A DNA stretch of 64,000 nt from Hygrophila difformis (Eukaryota; Streptophyta; Magnoliopsida; Lamiales; Acanthaceae), in assembly GCA_030278955.1 (NCBI GenBank), contig JAOANR010000001.1, positions 41,194,890-41,258,889 of the forward strand. The letters run 5' to 3'. The position numbers and the translations under genes were made by a program. The notes below the pieces were generated by a model. That model was not told where the DNA came from and did no database searches. It saw only the letters and a program-made list of their open reading frames with translations. Position 1 is the first letter of the stretch. The number at the start of each line of letters is the position of its first letter. Below are positions 1 through 12,620 of the stretch, piece by piece.

Positions 1-3000
1 TCTCATGTAATACAGTTCACCCGCTCGAGAATGAATGTAATTCATCCTTCCCACTGAAAATCCTTTCTGTCTGGGAAGCCATTCTCTTAATTGCTCTTTC
101 CATACAAATTTTGATGGAAACTCACTGTACGTCAGATCACTTGCTTCTTCATATTTTGCATTTGCTCTGAACCATGCCAAAAATTGAGATTCCTTGACGC
201 GTGCTTGAGAAACAACTGTTGAAATAGATGAATCTTCTGAGAATACAACGGGTTGTTGTTCAGGCAGATGGAAACACAAACGTTCAACAGGAGGATTTCG
301 ATAGTGAATATCATACATCAACAATCTCCAAGCGGCTTCACATGCTGATATATATCGGAAATCATAATAATTTTGCACTTCATCAGTTGTATCGGTAGAC
401 CTGTCTTTTCCACTACTATCGTAGAAAGAACCTGTAACTCGACCATACCCTTTGTGAACATACTTAAATAAGTATTCGATTGATCTGCTCTGGTTACACC
501 ATTCCACATTTATATGTGCACCATACTTTATGAGAAGATACATGTTATGTGGAACAACGTGCCTGTTATCAAATAAGAAGCCATTCTTCTCCAAATTTCT
601 GCCATTATCACGACGTCTATAAACAGGATATCCATCATCATCAAGACACGTAGAGTCAACAAAACGCTTTGGATAATACTTTGAACAACGACCGTTTATC
701 ATGCACCAAGCATTGATTAACGCCGAACCACATGGTCCATGAAGCATCAGGTTACAAACGGCATCATAGTATAAAGGATCATTCTCTTTGTCTGGAAATT
801 CGGCTGAAATTATCTCGTCAATTTTCTGAGGACTCCAAACATTATGACCGCCGTGAACAAACAATAGTATATGAGCATGGGGTAGTCCTCGTTTATGAAA
901 TTCTATTGTATATACAACTGAAAGAAATATTAACTACCAATTAAACAATTAGAAATAAATAATTGTAAAAACTAATTTTTACAATAATTAATACAAATTC
1001 TTTAATTTAAATTTAATTTACTATTCAAAATCGATAGTAAGTATAATTTACCTGCTTTTACATCTCCAAATATTTTTTCGCGCCTAAAATCTTGAATCAT
1101 GAGCTCCAACTTCATCTTAAACACTCGGGAAACAATATCGGCTCTGTCCGCAGCTCTCAATCCATACTTCGTAACATATCTAGTTATTTCAGGCCAAGCT
1201 GGATTGCATGTGAATGTAATGAATAAATTGGGATATCCAGCCCACCTACAGATTGCCATAGCGTCTTGGTAATTTTGTATTAAATACCTTGCACCGCCGG
1301 TGAATGATGAAGGCAATATAATAAGCTTTCCACAATTACTCGGCTCCGATTCACCCTCCAAAAGAGCATCCTGCAACCCTTTGTACATATCACATCTCAA
1401 TTTTTTCTGGTTGTTCCGGATGTACAAAAGCCTGCCAGTCTCAACCATTGTGTAGGTATCCACCAAAAATTGTTGAAATAACTTTCTAGACAGGAAAATG
1501 ATAGACAATTCAGATTCCCTCGGATGAAGCCTGTAAGCTAAATATTCTCTAAGAGTAATATTTTTCCTTTTCATCTGCTGAGTATGATTCCGAGGAATGC
1601 CATCTCTAAATCCATCCTCACCATAAGGGAACAAAAGAGGATATTGCAATGTAAGATAAGAAGGATGCGATTCATTTATCCTCTGCAGAGATCCATTGTG
1701 ACTTTCAATAGTTATGTCTCTATCCTCCAAATTTTCGTCAAAATCACCCACTAAAAGTGCTGCAACTTCAGAAGGGGCATTGTAAATCCTCCCATCATGA
1801 ACTCGACTGTTTATAAGCCGAAGTTTTAAGTTTATTGTATTGTCGTTGTTTAACCTATCCCTCGCCATCCGGTAAGATATTGTAAGAACATTATGCTCGT
1901 CCAACATTTTTCGAAGGTCAACAACAATATCAATATCAACATCAGGAGGATTACGACTGCATCCACTACAAATAAATGTATTGATATGTAATTATTCATA
2001 TATAAAAGCAAAAAAGAATAAAAGATACAATTTAAGTAGAGAGGATTTCAGTAAATAGATTTCATCATTGTGTACAGAAGTATATGTGGTGGGGGAAAAT
2101 TTTAAAATGGTGTGAGGAGTAGGAAATTTACCCTAACGCATTGATGCGATTTTGATCTTCATTGTCAGTATCGAATATGTAGAGTTGTCCGAACTGTGGA
2201 CTCTTTCCCTCTTGTGGAAGTAATGTACCAATAGAATGATAATTTTGACCACTTATATGGAACATTGGTGGACAGGATCCATTATTTATGTTGTTATCAA
2301 CTTTTCCTCCCATTGACGTGAAACTAAACATTGAATTATAAGCTCTTATGTTTTGGAAAAAATTCCTACTCTTACGGCCATTTACCAAAAATAATCCCTT
2401 AATAATTGAGGAGGTTGTGGCATTTTAGGAATCATTGTTTTCCCGCCTAAACAGCAAACACTATATTTTGGATGTTTACCCCTATAGTGTTTGCCAAGTC
2501 TTTCTTCATACCAAAAATTTGCTTCACAATGCTCGCATATGTAGGTTGGATAGCCTAAATCGTAGTACTCTGCAAGCAATATTGAAAACGACAGTTCATT
2601 ATCAAGACAATTTTAAACATTAAAAAATTTAAAATTACCTATAAATCTACTGCCGGGTAAATTGTTTATCCCAACCAAAGGTTCCTGTGGGTTGGAAGTA
2701 TAAGTTGTATCTGCAACATAATAAATTCAACACATTTAGAGTTAATACATTACAATCGGAGATCGGATAATATGACCAAAATAGCGAACCTTCGTCGACA
2801 GACAATGCACCCAAGTCTTCCGCCTCTTCATTATTTATCCTCGATAAAGAATTTAGGGAGAGTACTACATAACACATTGTCATTAAGAAATAATAAATAG
2901 TTAATTATTCGACATATCAAGTTAAAAACACATGAGGTTACTTCATTAACATTGAGCTGATTATTATTCCAACAGGCGTATTCAATTGCATGATTCATTT

Positions 3001-3411
3001 TGTCATTCACATAATTGACTGGAAGAAAAAATGATTAATATCCACATATAACATCGAACCTGGTAATTGTAATGAACTTTCACATTGAACACGTTCGTCG
3101 CTTGGAATCAGGAGAGAAGATGTGGGACGAAATTGATCAGTCCCACGATATATAGAATTTAATTAGTTATAAAGAAATTTCAATAATCTTTTCCTACATA
3201 CCATATAAAAAAAAACATACCATTCGATATGCAACTTAGAGGAACTCTGCCGAGAGGACTTCCTAGATTCTGAGTAGAAGGGGATAAAACTGAATATTTT
3301 TTCTGTCTCTGCATCCATTCTTCGAATTTTGATTCGAGAATTTTGAGAAACATTTTCAGAATTTCTAATATTTTCTTTTCCGTTGTTGCCCCACTTAGAT
3401 GTCTTCTTCAT
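1..3411 (-). pseudogene. Helitron Rep/helicase, N-terminal part (cut by window edge, frameshifted)
   Basis: Rolling-circle transposase-helicase of a Helitron; the Rep domain nicks and joins single-stranded DNA. Reading leftwards: a probable first exon near 3411-3220; a short piece ending LPGSRFI near 2640; EYYDLGYPTYICEHC (exon from about 2574); then RNFFQNIRAYNSMFSFTSMG (2388-2132). Introns are 2131-1966 and 1051-918, and both join in frame. The exon 1965-1052 carries the long Helitron-like N domain (LDEHN, YPLLFPYGEDGF, PNLFITFTCNPAWPEI). The exon 917-1 carries the HUH nuclease motif in KRGLPHAHILLF (codons near 871-879) and the tyrosine motif IEYLFKYVHKGYGRV (codons 480-436). This exon is open to the window edge, so the helicase half lies outside. 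A one-base loss in a T-run near 2390 shifts frame between PPQLLRDY and NGRKSRNFF, so this copy is probably inactive unless that is an assembly error. The first-exon assignment is weak; the Rep assignment is secure. Confidence 0.88.
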
Positions 3412-5064
3412 TTATCTATAGATTCAAACACAATGACAGATTACAGTGAAGAATCAGCCAAATGAAAAATTCATATCACTAAGTACTAATCTGATGAATA
3501 AGGGAAAAATAAGAATGCTATGAAATTTAAATATAATTTACTAACTTATACTCAACTAACAAAGAAGTACGAAATGAATTTTCGAGTTTAAGTTAAATAA
3601 TTAGTAAATAAAATTAATATATATGAACAATTAATGTTTTAAGTCATCTTTTTTCGTGTTCAAATAAAGATTTGATTAATGTATGAGTAATAATAACTAA
3701 TAAATTATGAACTATTGGGAATGAGTGTTCAATAAATAACGTGCACGAATTTGTAATGAATTTTAACTTGTATTTGCAAAAAGAACACTCCTTGAAGGTT
3801 TTCATCAAACTACCTTCCTGACTTATTGATATATAGGGATGAAAAGGCAAGAAATTTGTTAGCTTTCTCGGCTTAACGACTCTTCGGCTTAAGGAGTTTA
3901 CTACTTACAAGGCCTATATTTCTTAAAAAAATACGAGATGAGATCTTTTTCCTCTTCTGAAAGCTTCGTACCAAACCCAAAAAGAAAGAACGAGTTGAAT
4001 CGGATTCTCGCTCAAAGCCTCGAATTATAATAATTCGAGCGGAATAGAAATGGACAACTTGAAATATAATAATACATTAGCAAGCATTTATAATAGTAGA
4101 GGTTATTGAAGATTAGTAATGCCAAGTAAATTGAATGCGGAATGTAGGCCTACAATAATAAGAGACTAATTCAAATAAATGAAATAAACATTAACAAATA
4201 AATTGTTTTTACATTTTTTTTACAGTGTTAATCAATTAAATAGTTATTCAAATACCATTGTTTAATTACTATAATTTAACATTTAGCTTAAATTACAATA
4301 CAACAACTTATTATGTATCATAAAATATCAATTCAATCATAAATACACTAACAAAATTGAACTGGTTTTTCTTTTTTTTTTTAATATAAGAAGTTACATT
4401 GAAATGCTTTATAAACGAAATATAATTATAGAATATATAGAAAGTTTTCTTTAAATTTAATTATATAAAATATAATTTATAGGTAACTCAAAGTTAGTAA
4501 GCACAATTTCATACCATATATATTCTAAAAATTTGTAATTAGTGAATAAAATGTAAAAATATTTCACGTTGCAACCCATAATAATATAGGTAAAGTACAT
4601 TAAAAATTAAAACAATGATACAATACGAATTGTACAAAATGTTTAAATCAAAATAAATTTTATAGAGTAATTTAAAAAAACATATTAACAATTCTAAGAA
4701 AATCGCATGTATATTAATGTGCATGGGTTAAGATTTATGATAACACTCTTTACATGTTTTCATTGTTTTCCAACGTTATTGAATTATAACTTCTTGTCTT
4801 AAAATAGATTTAATAAAACAGAAGAAAAAATTCAACCATCAAATGTTATAAAATATAATAGAATGATACTGAAGTACCTAATTGTATAAACCGAATAACA
4901 CAAAATAAGTAATAATCAATAGAACATTAAGAAATTCAATACTGATGCCACAATCATTAAATAAGATAACTTCAGCTAGAAAATATGTTGTCTCAACAGT
5001 AAGAGAAATAAGTTCTGAAAACAAAATAGAAACATGGGTGTAAGAGTCGAATAAACTTTGATTA
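3412..5064. other. AT-rich spacer between Helitron helicase and RPA-like gene
   Basis: Very AT-rich, with poly-A/T runs and only short random open frames on either strand. No exon-like conserved block, terminal repeat or RNA gene was recognised. It could be Helitron interior, because the flanking genes on both sides are Helitron-associated types on the same strand. Confidence 0.4.
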
Positions 5065-7223
5065 TCAATCAATCGTCTCAGTCTTGATTTGAGCTGGCGC
5101 TTTTGGATCACATTTTGAAGAGGAGAAATCATCAATTAAATTCTTCTTAACATCATCATCATCCTCTAAAATCGTCTTGACATTCGAGCAACTGGGAGTT
5201 TGTTGAGAAGATTGATTGCTCTCAGGATAAATTTATGGATTATTAGACATTCCAGACTCATCATCAACTTGACTATCTAAGTCAATAGCCTCTGCAGTTT
5301 TCAATTCATCAACAGTGATTGGACTATCAAACCTCCAATATTCTCCATCTCGAATTGTTACTTTGAATGTGAACCTTTTATTCATTAAATTCTGGAAAAT
5401 ATATGAAGGAAAATCCACCTCCTATCACATCAAAATACGAAAATGGACTAACATTAGAATTAACAGAAAAGATAAAAAAAAATGGAAAAACATAAGTAGA
5501 ATAATTCATTATACCTCAGTCATTTCTGTATAGAGTACTGATGCACTCTTCCCTAAGATACTCTCAGCTTGACTATCCCAAATGAGAAGGGAACATGAAC
5601 TTGTATCATCAGCAACCAAAACTATTAATTTATACCTCATTCCAGCATTAGCACGCATCAATTCACAGCTATTGCAGTAAAAGCTTGAATCCACAACAGT
5701 TAACTTCCTCTGACACGTCTTGCTAGAGTAAAAGAACCATCCTGCAGAATCGTCTATATGAACAACGACTGCATTGAGAAAAAATGAACCGCCCTGCACA
5801 ATAAAAAAAATCATATAAATACAGTGAACATTGGTATTGTTTCATAAAATTAAATGATAAACGAAAGCAAGTATTCAAATTACCACTCCGGAAGTACATA
5901 TATTCTTAATAGTAGATATTTTGAATGAGGATATATCTTGTCCCTCGGAAGAAAAACTACAGGAGGAAGGCTGGAGATAGATCTTTCTGGTAAGCTTACA
6001 TTGTGGATCCTAAAGTTTAAAATCATATTATTGATTAAGTTAATTAAATCAAAATCGTGTGGTTACGAAATAATAAACTAAGATAATACGTAACAACTTA
6101 CCTTTCCAAAAAAACTTTAACCTCCGGAATGTCAGGATTTAAAAGAAGTTTCGACACGAGAAAGGCATTTTGAAGTTGAGTTTTACCTATCATAATAAAT
6201 TGTATAAAAAAAATTATATAAGAAATACGTATGAAAACATAGATTTCTGTATAATTGTAAAACTAACCCTGGAAGGTATTAGCGCGACAGAACTGAAGGA
6301 CGAATATATTCTTAGCAATATCTTCTTCATTAAAAGCCAGCAAAAATACATCCACATATTCGTCCCACAAAGTACAACTTATCATGAGTGCCCTGTATTT
6401 TAGGTTAAATGCATTGATGAAAAAAAATATAAATAAAATATAAGAATGTATGAACATAAACAATATTTTTAAATAAATCTGAAATATTACTCGTCGTCTT
6501 GAAGGGAAACTTCGAGAAGTCTCTTCTCCTTTCCATCCCGAGTAGTTTTTTCTTCGGACCATCGAGTCTTGTAACACGACCGATGATATCTGTTTAGGAA
6601 AACAAACAAAAAACTCGTCGATCGAATGTTAGAATTTTTTACGTTCACATTGTTTATTTAGAAGCATTTAATTTTTGTAAAGAATAAATATTAATTCATT
6701 AAAACAAATCACTTGGATAACAATAATCTTACCAAAAGGAGCTTCGTTCTGAGGATCATCCATTGCTAAAATTTCTTTGAACGGTTTAAATACATATTTA
6801 AAATCAGGAAAATGAGGACCATTGCATGCAGTTACCACTTAATTTCCTTGCCCTTATAATCATGAGCTGTCAATCGAAATCTATCTTTGTTATCAGTAAC
6901 AAAGAATCGATAAATTGAGTAGATAGAACCCTCTTCGAAAACCTTGGAAAACTTCTTTGCTAGTGATCTCGAAGCAGTAAAATGAAATCGAGTACCCTAA
7001 AGTTAATACAAAAAAATAATTATTATTATTCTATAAATAGTATAATTTCGATAAAACAATAAACAATATATAGAATAACCTCATTATCATGTAAGATGCA
7101 TTCAAAGCTAATAAAAAAATCTTTTTGTTGACCCTCCACGGCGTAGCAACGAACACATCTTCCCTTAGTAGCAACTTTCACGGACGTAGGATTCAAATTT
7201 TTAAATGGAACAAATTTATCCAT
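5065..7223 (-). pseudogene. RPA70-like single-stranded-DNA-binding protein, copy A (decayed)
   Basis: Replication protein A large-subunit relative of the kind carried by plant Helitrons (DUF223/OB-fold type). In order on the minus strand: exon 7223-7080 (MDKFVPFKNLNP, first OB strands); exon from about 6996 (GTRFHFTASRSLAKKF to CNGPHFPDFKYVFKPF); exon near 6590-6480 (GWKGEETSRSFPSRRR); exon near 6390-6265 (CTLWDEYVDVF, FVLQFCRA); exon near 6010-5885; exon near 5796-5520 with the zinc-binding C-terminal OB-fold (GWFFYSSKTCQRKL, FYCNSC, then RYKLIVLVADDTSSCSLLIWD); exon 5418-5065. Two lesions are visible. One base is missing near 6840, between GKEIK and VTACNG. An in-frame TAA lies at 5235-5233, after which the frame stays open for 56 codons of acidic, Lys-rich tail (ILEDDDDVKKN) to TGA at 5065. 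Same strand as the helicase upstream of it in transcription order, which fits one Helitron carrying both. Exon limits not given to the base are approximate. Confidence 0.8.
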
Positions 7224-8106
7224 GAATGTATGTAGAGATTGGTTGAAATGGACTAAGAAATTCGATCAACTGAGATCGTCCTTAATAGAGTATCTCAAGG
7301 ATATCTTATGGTACGAATTTATCAATTTAATCAATCAGATTTTATAGTACATAGAGGGCAAACAAAGAGTTTTAATGAATTTATTAAAATTACATTTTAT
7401 ATTTTAATATTGAGAGTATTTAAAGAACTTGAAAATGTAACTTGATTAGTAAATTAATTTTGGGGAATATAAATGTTATAATGAATACTTTGAATTTACA
7501 TACGACTACTTCATTGCGAGAAAAATAGAAAATATGCATGAATATTGAATATTTATATGATGATATTTATTATCCGGCCAACCATTCAAATTCAAAACAT
7601 TATTATATTTTTGAAAAAATTACACTGTGTTTCACTGTTTGAAAAAAAAAAAGGAGAAATATTAAAGTAGATTAATAATATTTTTCATTTCGAGAGATAA
7701 CATTCATTACCGTGACAACTTTTAAAATTCCATATGTAATCGTTATTTGAAATAAAATTATATGTATTTGAAAAAAAAATAAAGATATACTAAGTGAAGA
7801 AGTTAAGATGGACGGTCAAATTGATTTTCCACACTTAATACTTGAAATTATAGAATGTTTCAATAAATTCTTGTAATTATACAGTTTTAAGAATATATAC
7901 AAACTATTAAGCACATGTACATAAAAAACAAAACTCTCCATATTCTTGAAATAAATGTTGATACAGATGAATTATATTCGATACATTATTTTAAAAAATT
8001 GAAACAATATTAATGGGAAAAGAATGTATATATATAGACCATGAAATGTGTACTTGGAATACAGTATAGATTGCCACAATTGTCTTAGCATCTTAATCGA
8101 GAAGAT
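7224..8106. other. AT-rich intergenic region with possible TATA box
   Basis: No coding signal was found. A TATATATA run near 8027-8034 lies about 75 bp upstream of the small plus-strand gene starting at 8107 and could be its core promoter. The rest is AT-rich spacer. Confidence 0.35.
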
Positions 8107-8414
8107 GGCATCGTCAAGCAAAAGGATCAACCAAAACAAACATTTTACTTCAATACACTCGTATAAATAATTATCACTAAGAGGTTTGTGAATTTATTCG
8201 TGTTTGCACTTAATATTCTTTCGTATGATACACAGGTGAATATTTTCCAAAGGGATCAGATATAACAAAGTGCAAGAGTCTGCTGGATAATATATTGATC
8301 AACCAACTGCCAAAACTGACGGATGAAGACAGAGAAAATATCCTTGTCGCAATCAACTTTTTGGAAACCGCACACAAACAATGTCAAATAGTAGATGCCG
8401 CAATTGAGGGTTGA
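8107..8414 (+). CDS. small protein of unrecognised family, copy A (short form)
   Basis: I do not recognise this family. A probable first exon starts MASSSKRINQNKHF at 8107. The second exon (8236-8414, after a CACAG acceptor) reads EYFPKGSDITKCKSLLDNIL and ends NFLETAHKQCQIVDAAIEG before TGA. This exon aligns by eye with 35952-36140 of copy B: both have FP(K/R)G, a C-K-(S/D)-L-L-x-N-I-L block, an acidic E-E/D-E stretch, FL(E/D)-A, a Cys, and then D-A-A. The first-exon splice is uncertain: the donor that looks best (GTATAA near 8160) gives a poor phase. Copy A stops right after DAAIEG, whereas copy B continues for about 85 more residues, so A may be truncated. It lies divergent from F-box gene A. 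Confidence 0.45.
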
Positions 8415-8800
8415 TACATGATGGAGTGGATAACAGACGTATTGAGACACTAATTAATATATTTTGAAATTTTCTATAAATTTTGAATGTATATATGGAC
8501 AATTTCCTTTTTATATTAAATTTATCTATGCACATGCATTGAATTTTTAATTAGTGTCATAATAGGGACGATTCATTGGCTCTTCCAAAAAAATAAAGAA
8601 TATTAATTGGATAGGACTTATATAGTTATTATAATTAGATACACCAAATAAATTAATTTATATAAAAATTGTAAGTAATATGTATTTTTTAATATAGATA
8701 TATATATAAATACGGATAAACATTAACTCCCGTAAAAAATAACTGAAAAATAAACATTAGGTGATAAGCAAATAATGAATAGATGCTCCAACAAATAAAT
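8415..8800. other. AT-rich spacer between convergent genes
   Basis: Downstream of the plus-strand small gene and of the minus-strand F-box gene. No coding or repeat signal seen apart from low-complexity AT. Confidence 0.35.
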
Positions 8801-9690
8801 TCATAAAAAATACATAGTTTTTGCATTGCCCGGACGAAAAATCCAACACTCCCAAGTAGCAATACAATATAAGCAATTAGAATCAACACTCCCATAATCA
8901 TCATCCGGCCACTTTCGCTTCCAACTTTGAATGTGATCCCGATCATCACATAATATCTTGAAAGATGAATCGCCAAAAGGATTTGGATAATTACGCCTAG
9001 CATTAAACCATCGAATCACTTTCGCTCTAATGGAAAGCAACAGATTCTTATCACCACTAATAACAGACAAAGTTTTGACTCCCTCCTTCAAATGTACTGG
9101 ATCATTAGTACTAAACAACAAAATAAATTTAACATACACCGAAGGCAAATGTCCATCTTTGATCGGCTGATCAAGAATTGCCAAAGCTTCATTCAAATTA
9201 GAGTGAACAACGTATTTATCCTACAATGTTCATTTCAAGGGAAAGTTAAATTGGTTAAAAAAAGTAACCAAAAAATAAGTATAATTGAAAATTTATAAAG
9301 TTAAAAAAAAAAAATTATTGTTAACTAACCATTGCAGAGTAAATTTGGAGCATAGGGTTTCCATTTTTGACGCATTTACTACAAAAAATCCTCATAGGAG
9401 TGGGAGCAAATGGCCAGCAGCGAAATCGAAAGGGATCCATACAGCATTTGGAATAAACCAACGGATGATTTGTGGCTTGATAGAGTGATTTACAACTGAA
9501 ATATAATAAGGTGATCATTTTTATTCATACAATGAAAAATTAGTATTCATAATAATATAAAGTAACGATACACAGCATTGAACATTTCCCCCAAAGATGA
9601 AGCAGATACGCGAGACATTATATCAGCCAAAATGTCAGGAATAAGATCAAGTATACACTTCGGCCGATTCTCATCTAGAAATCCTTCCAT
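8801..9690 (-). CDS. F-box protein, At2g35280-like, copy A (intact)
   Basis: Predicted substrate-recognition subunit of an SCF (Skp1-Cullin-F-box) ubiquitin ligase. Three exons join in frame: 9690-9572, 9495-9330 and 9220-8801, giving 234 residues. The start MEGFLDENRPK is followed at once by the F-box (DLIPDILADIMSRVSASSLG, then MFNAV). The middle exon has CKSLYQATNHPLVYSKCCMD and CVKNGNPMLQ. The last exon has the TPR/Sel1-like pair of helices typical of At2g35280-like proteins (ALAILDQPIKDGHLPSVYVK) and ends with a Cys-rich block (NCLYCIATWECWIFRPG). All junctions are GT-AG and no stop interrupts. The substrate is unknown. It differs enough from the split copy B to be a separate gene rather than a recent duplicate. 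Confidence 0.8.
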
Positions 9691-10284
9691 AAGGAATTGT
9701 TTGGGGAATTACTGAAAGGGAAAAGAAGGTTTAGTTGAAGAATACAAACCAACAACCGAATTATCGGAGAAGAAGTTTGAATATATATTCAGAATTTGTA
9801 ATTGAAATGGAAAACTAAAAGTCACAACCTCCGGGAATAGTGTGGAAGTAAATGAACGAACGTTGAAATGAAGAGAAGAATTAAATAAGAAAAGACGTGA
9901 TTATGGAGATTGCACTATTAAACGAAGGGACAATTTATTTGTGAGAAGGATAAAATGACCTATGATAATTATTCCAATTTTGTTATAGGGTTTAGGGCAA
10001 TGATTGATGTGGCAATACACACAATTTTGAATATGTACAAAGTAGAAAACCAATTAGAGTTAAATATAATATAGCCTATAAAATTTTCGATTCATTATTT
10101 ATAGATCGTGAAGATAATTAAGCAGTGCAAAAAAAGATAGGGCTGGATATTTGAGATAAAATATTAATATTCACTATAATTAGTTACACGACCAAATGTG
10201 TGATTAAGGATACAAACTATATAGAAAATATTATAGAGAATTCATTAATTATTATAACTGAATAACTTTGAGAACAGTACAATA
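9691..10284. other. spacer between F-box A and F-box B fragment
   Basis: AT-rich, upstream of F-box A and downstream of the stop of F-box B. It should hold the F-box A promoter, but I see no clear TATA box. No repeats with defined ends. Confidence 0.35.
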
Positions 10285-10571
10285 TCATAAGCTGTACTTA
10301 GGATTGTTTGGACGGAATAGCCAAAATTCACGGGTGGCAATACAATTTGAACACTTGATATTCACCATATAATAATCCTCATCGGACCATACACGTAACA
10401 TGGTATTAATGTGATCCCTTTCGTACAAAACACTCTCGCATTAGAAAAACGAAATATATCTGGACAGTCCCATTTGGTACCGAACCAACGAAGAACTTTT
10501 ACCCTTGCAGATACCAATATATTCTTATCAATACTTTCTGAAGACAGCAACCTTATTCCTTCTTTTATAAT
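10285..10571 (-). pseudogene. F-box protein copy B, 3' fragment (separated from its 5' part by the transposon nest)
   Basis: Reads IIKEGIRLLSSESIDKNILV, then ARVKVLRWFG, and in a shifted frame RDHINTMLRVWSDEDYYM and CSNCIATREFWLFRPN to a TGA at 10287-10285. It aligns with the C-terminal half of F-box A (LKEGVKTLS, RAKVIRWF, RDHIQSWKRKWPDDDY, CLYCIATWECWIFRP). One base is missing near 10432, between NARVF and YERDH. The sequence stops exactly at the LTR border (10572). The matching upstream part of the same gene lies beyond the nest at 34243-34902, so the gene is split by about 23.7 kb. Roughly 8-9 codons expected between the two halves are missing. Confidence 0.75.
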
Positions 10572-11112
10572 TGTAATACCCGAGAATTTTCCAACATAAA
10601 ATAAATACAATAAATAAATAAATTCAGCAAATAAAGAAATAAATTTAGAGGAAATGAGAAATGAGATTTAAATTAAATAGGAATCAAAATTCTGAGAACC
10701 CGGGAAGCCGAAGACAATTTAACTGTAAATGGTTACACGGGAACCCGACACCGATGGACTCAATAACTCGAGTCCAAATATAAATTTAGGTCCGAATAAA
10801 AATTAAGATAGGAAATCAGAACCCGAAGATAGCCTGGAAATCGGAATTCGGAAGCGTAGAGGGATAGAAGTCCGAAAGAGAGGAGGAAAAGCACGACGGA
10901 TCGCACGACCCGGCCCAGACCGAAGTCCATGCCAAGATGGCGCGGTGTCCGCGCGCTTTTTAAGGGATTCCCGCGCCAAGTGCGCGCCAGCAGCGCAGTC
11001 GCGGCATTCCGCGATTTTCTCGCCCGATTCCGGATTTTTCGACTTTCGGTTGAACATCTTTCGACTTTAGACTCTTAGAGTCAGATCTTGGATGCCCTAG
11101 ATCTTATTTATC

Positions 11113-11118
11113 TATAAA
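11113..11118 (+). promoter_or_regulatory. TATA box of solo LTR 1
   Basis: TATAAA within ATTTATCTATAAAGAAACCC, about 540 bp into the LTR and followed by a C/A-rich leader with ACGAAACCCTA. The equivalent site in LTR 2 is at 14915. This fits the U3/R boundary and sets the plus orientation. Confidence 0.5.
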
Positions 11119-12320
11119 GAAACCCTCTTGGAAGCCCCAAACTCTTTACGAAACCCTACGAAATCTCTCTATACGTCGAAACCCTAACCCCGGAGTCGTC
11201 GGAGACACGAAGGCAAGAGAGGAGACTGAGTTGGACGAAAATCCAAAGACTCCCGTCATCGTGGTAAGATCTGATCCCTTCTTTACCATGTTTCATTCGA
11301 GAACGAATCCTAATTAAACCTCTTTTCTATTCTAAACCCCGATCCGGACGCGTTGAGGAGAAACGAAGGATCTCGGAGGGAGAACGAAGAACGTGGAAGC
11401 CACGCCTCCGAATCATCGAGCCGAGACATCCGTAAATCTGTAAGTTAACCTTACTATGGTTTTGGGCGAATTAAAATGCATCTAATCTCAAGATTTAATC
11501 AAGAACATAAATTCTGTCCACACGAAAACCATTACAGCGCAGCGTTTTTGCACGAATTTTTAGGAACCATAAACTGTTCAAACGAGAAAACTTAAAACAC
11601 GAAAAACATTCCTAAGGCTTAGATCTATCTACTGTAAAATTTTCAGAATTTTTCATGATGATTTGATATATGAAATTCACTCGAAACCGAACTGCATTAA
11701 ATCTGGATCTTGGAATTCGTGACAGAACTCTAGTTCGAACTTGTTGGTGATTTTCACCTTAGTTCTAGACCGATCTAGGATTGGCGTTGAACATAAGAAT
11801 TGTAGATCTATGAGTTTAAAACATCTCTAAAATTTTATAATTTTTCGTTAAGATCTGAACCTCCGAACCTGAGCCGATCCGATCTGCGTTCGTACCGAAA
11901 TCAAGAACCTTGACAGAAATTAGTTTCGAACTTGATGACGTTTTTGACATTAGATATAAACCGATTTGGAACTTTAGCCGAACATGAAACTTGTAGGTAT
12001 ATGTCTTAGGTATCTCTCTGTAAAATTTCATCAAATTTGGAGTTAGTTTGCTATGGTAGATATTGAAATCTTGAAACTGATGTCAGAATTTTCGGACAGA
12101 TTAATATCCTGTTAAAGGTTGACATTTTTCACCTATTTCTGTATCTCGGATTGAAAAACGTAAAACATGAAACTTTTTCATCTCTTTGTTTCGGAGTTAC
12201 CGGTAAATTTTCAGAATGATCCGGCTTAAAATGAATTTTTAAATATTTTTGGAGCAAAACAGCGACTAGTGAAATTATATGTTGAAACGTGTGAAATTTG
12301 TGAAACTTGTTTTGACCTTG

Positions 12321-12620
12321 CGGGTTCGATTCCCCAAGGGCGTCTGTGTCCCTGCGGGTTCGATTCCTCAGGATGTCTGTGTCAAGCCTTGCGGGTTCGA
12401 TTCCCCAGGGTGTATGTTTTCCTGTGGGTTCGATTCCCCAGGATGTCCGTGTCAAACCTTGCGGGTTCGATTCCCCAGGGTGTGTCTTTCTGCAGGTTCG
12501 ATTCCCCAGAATATGTGTTGATTCCTATGGGTTCAATTCCCTAGGATGTATGTGAGTTCTTGCGGGTTCGATTCCCCAAGGGCGATTGTCTGTTTTCTTG
12601 CGGGTTCGATTCCCCAAGAA
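12321..12620 (+). repeat. minisatellite of T-arm/B-box-like units in LTR 1
   Basis: Nine units spaced 30-38 bp apart, each with a core like GGTTCGATTCCCCA. Cores start at 12323, 12357, 12394, 12427, 12464, 12495, 12530, 12565 and 12603. Eight of nine contain GGTTCGATTCC exactly; the seventh has GGTTCAATTCC. The core matches the RNA polymerase III B-box consensus (GGTTCGANTCC). It can fold as GGG-(TTCGATT)-CCC, the shape of a tRNA T-arm. No acceptor stem, anticodon arm or A-box lies nearby, so these are not tRNA genes. Confidence 0.85.

Noticed and set aside
12321..12620. Possible tRNA genes, because of repeated T-arm/B-box motifs
   Set aside because: No acceptor stem, D-arm, anticodon arm or A-box occurs at the right spacing before any unit.
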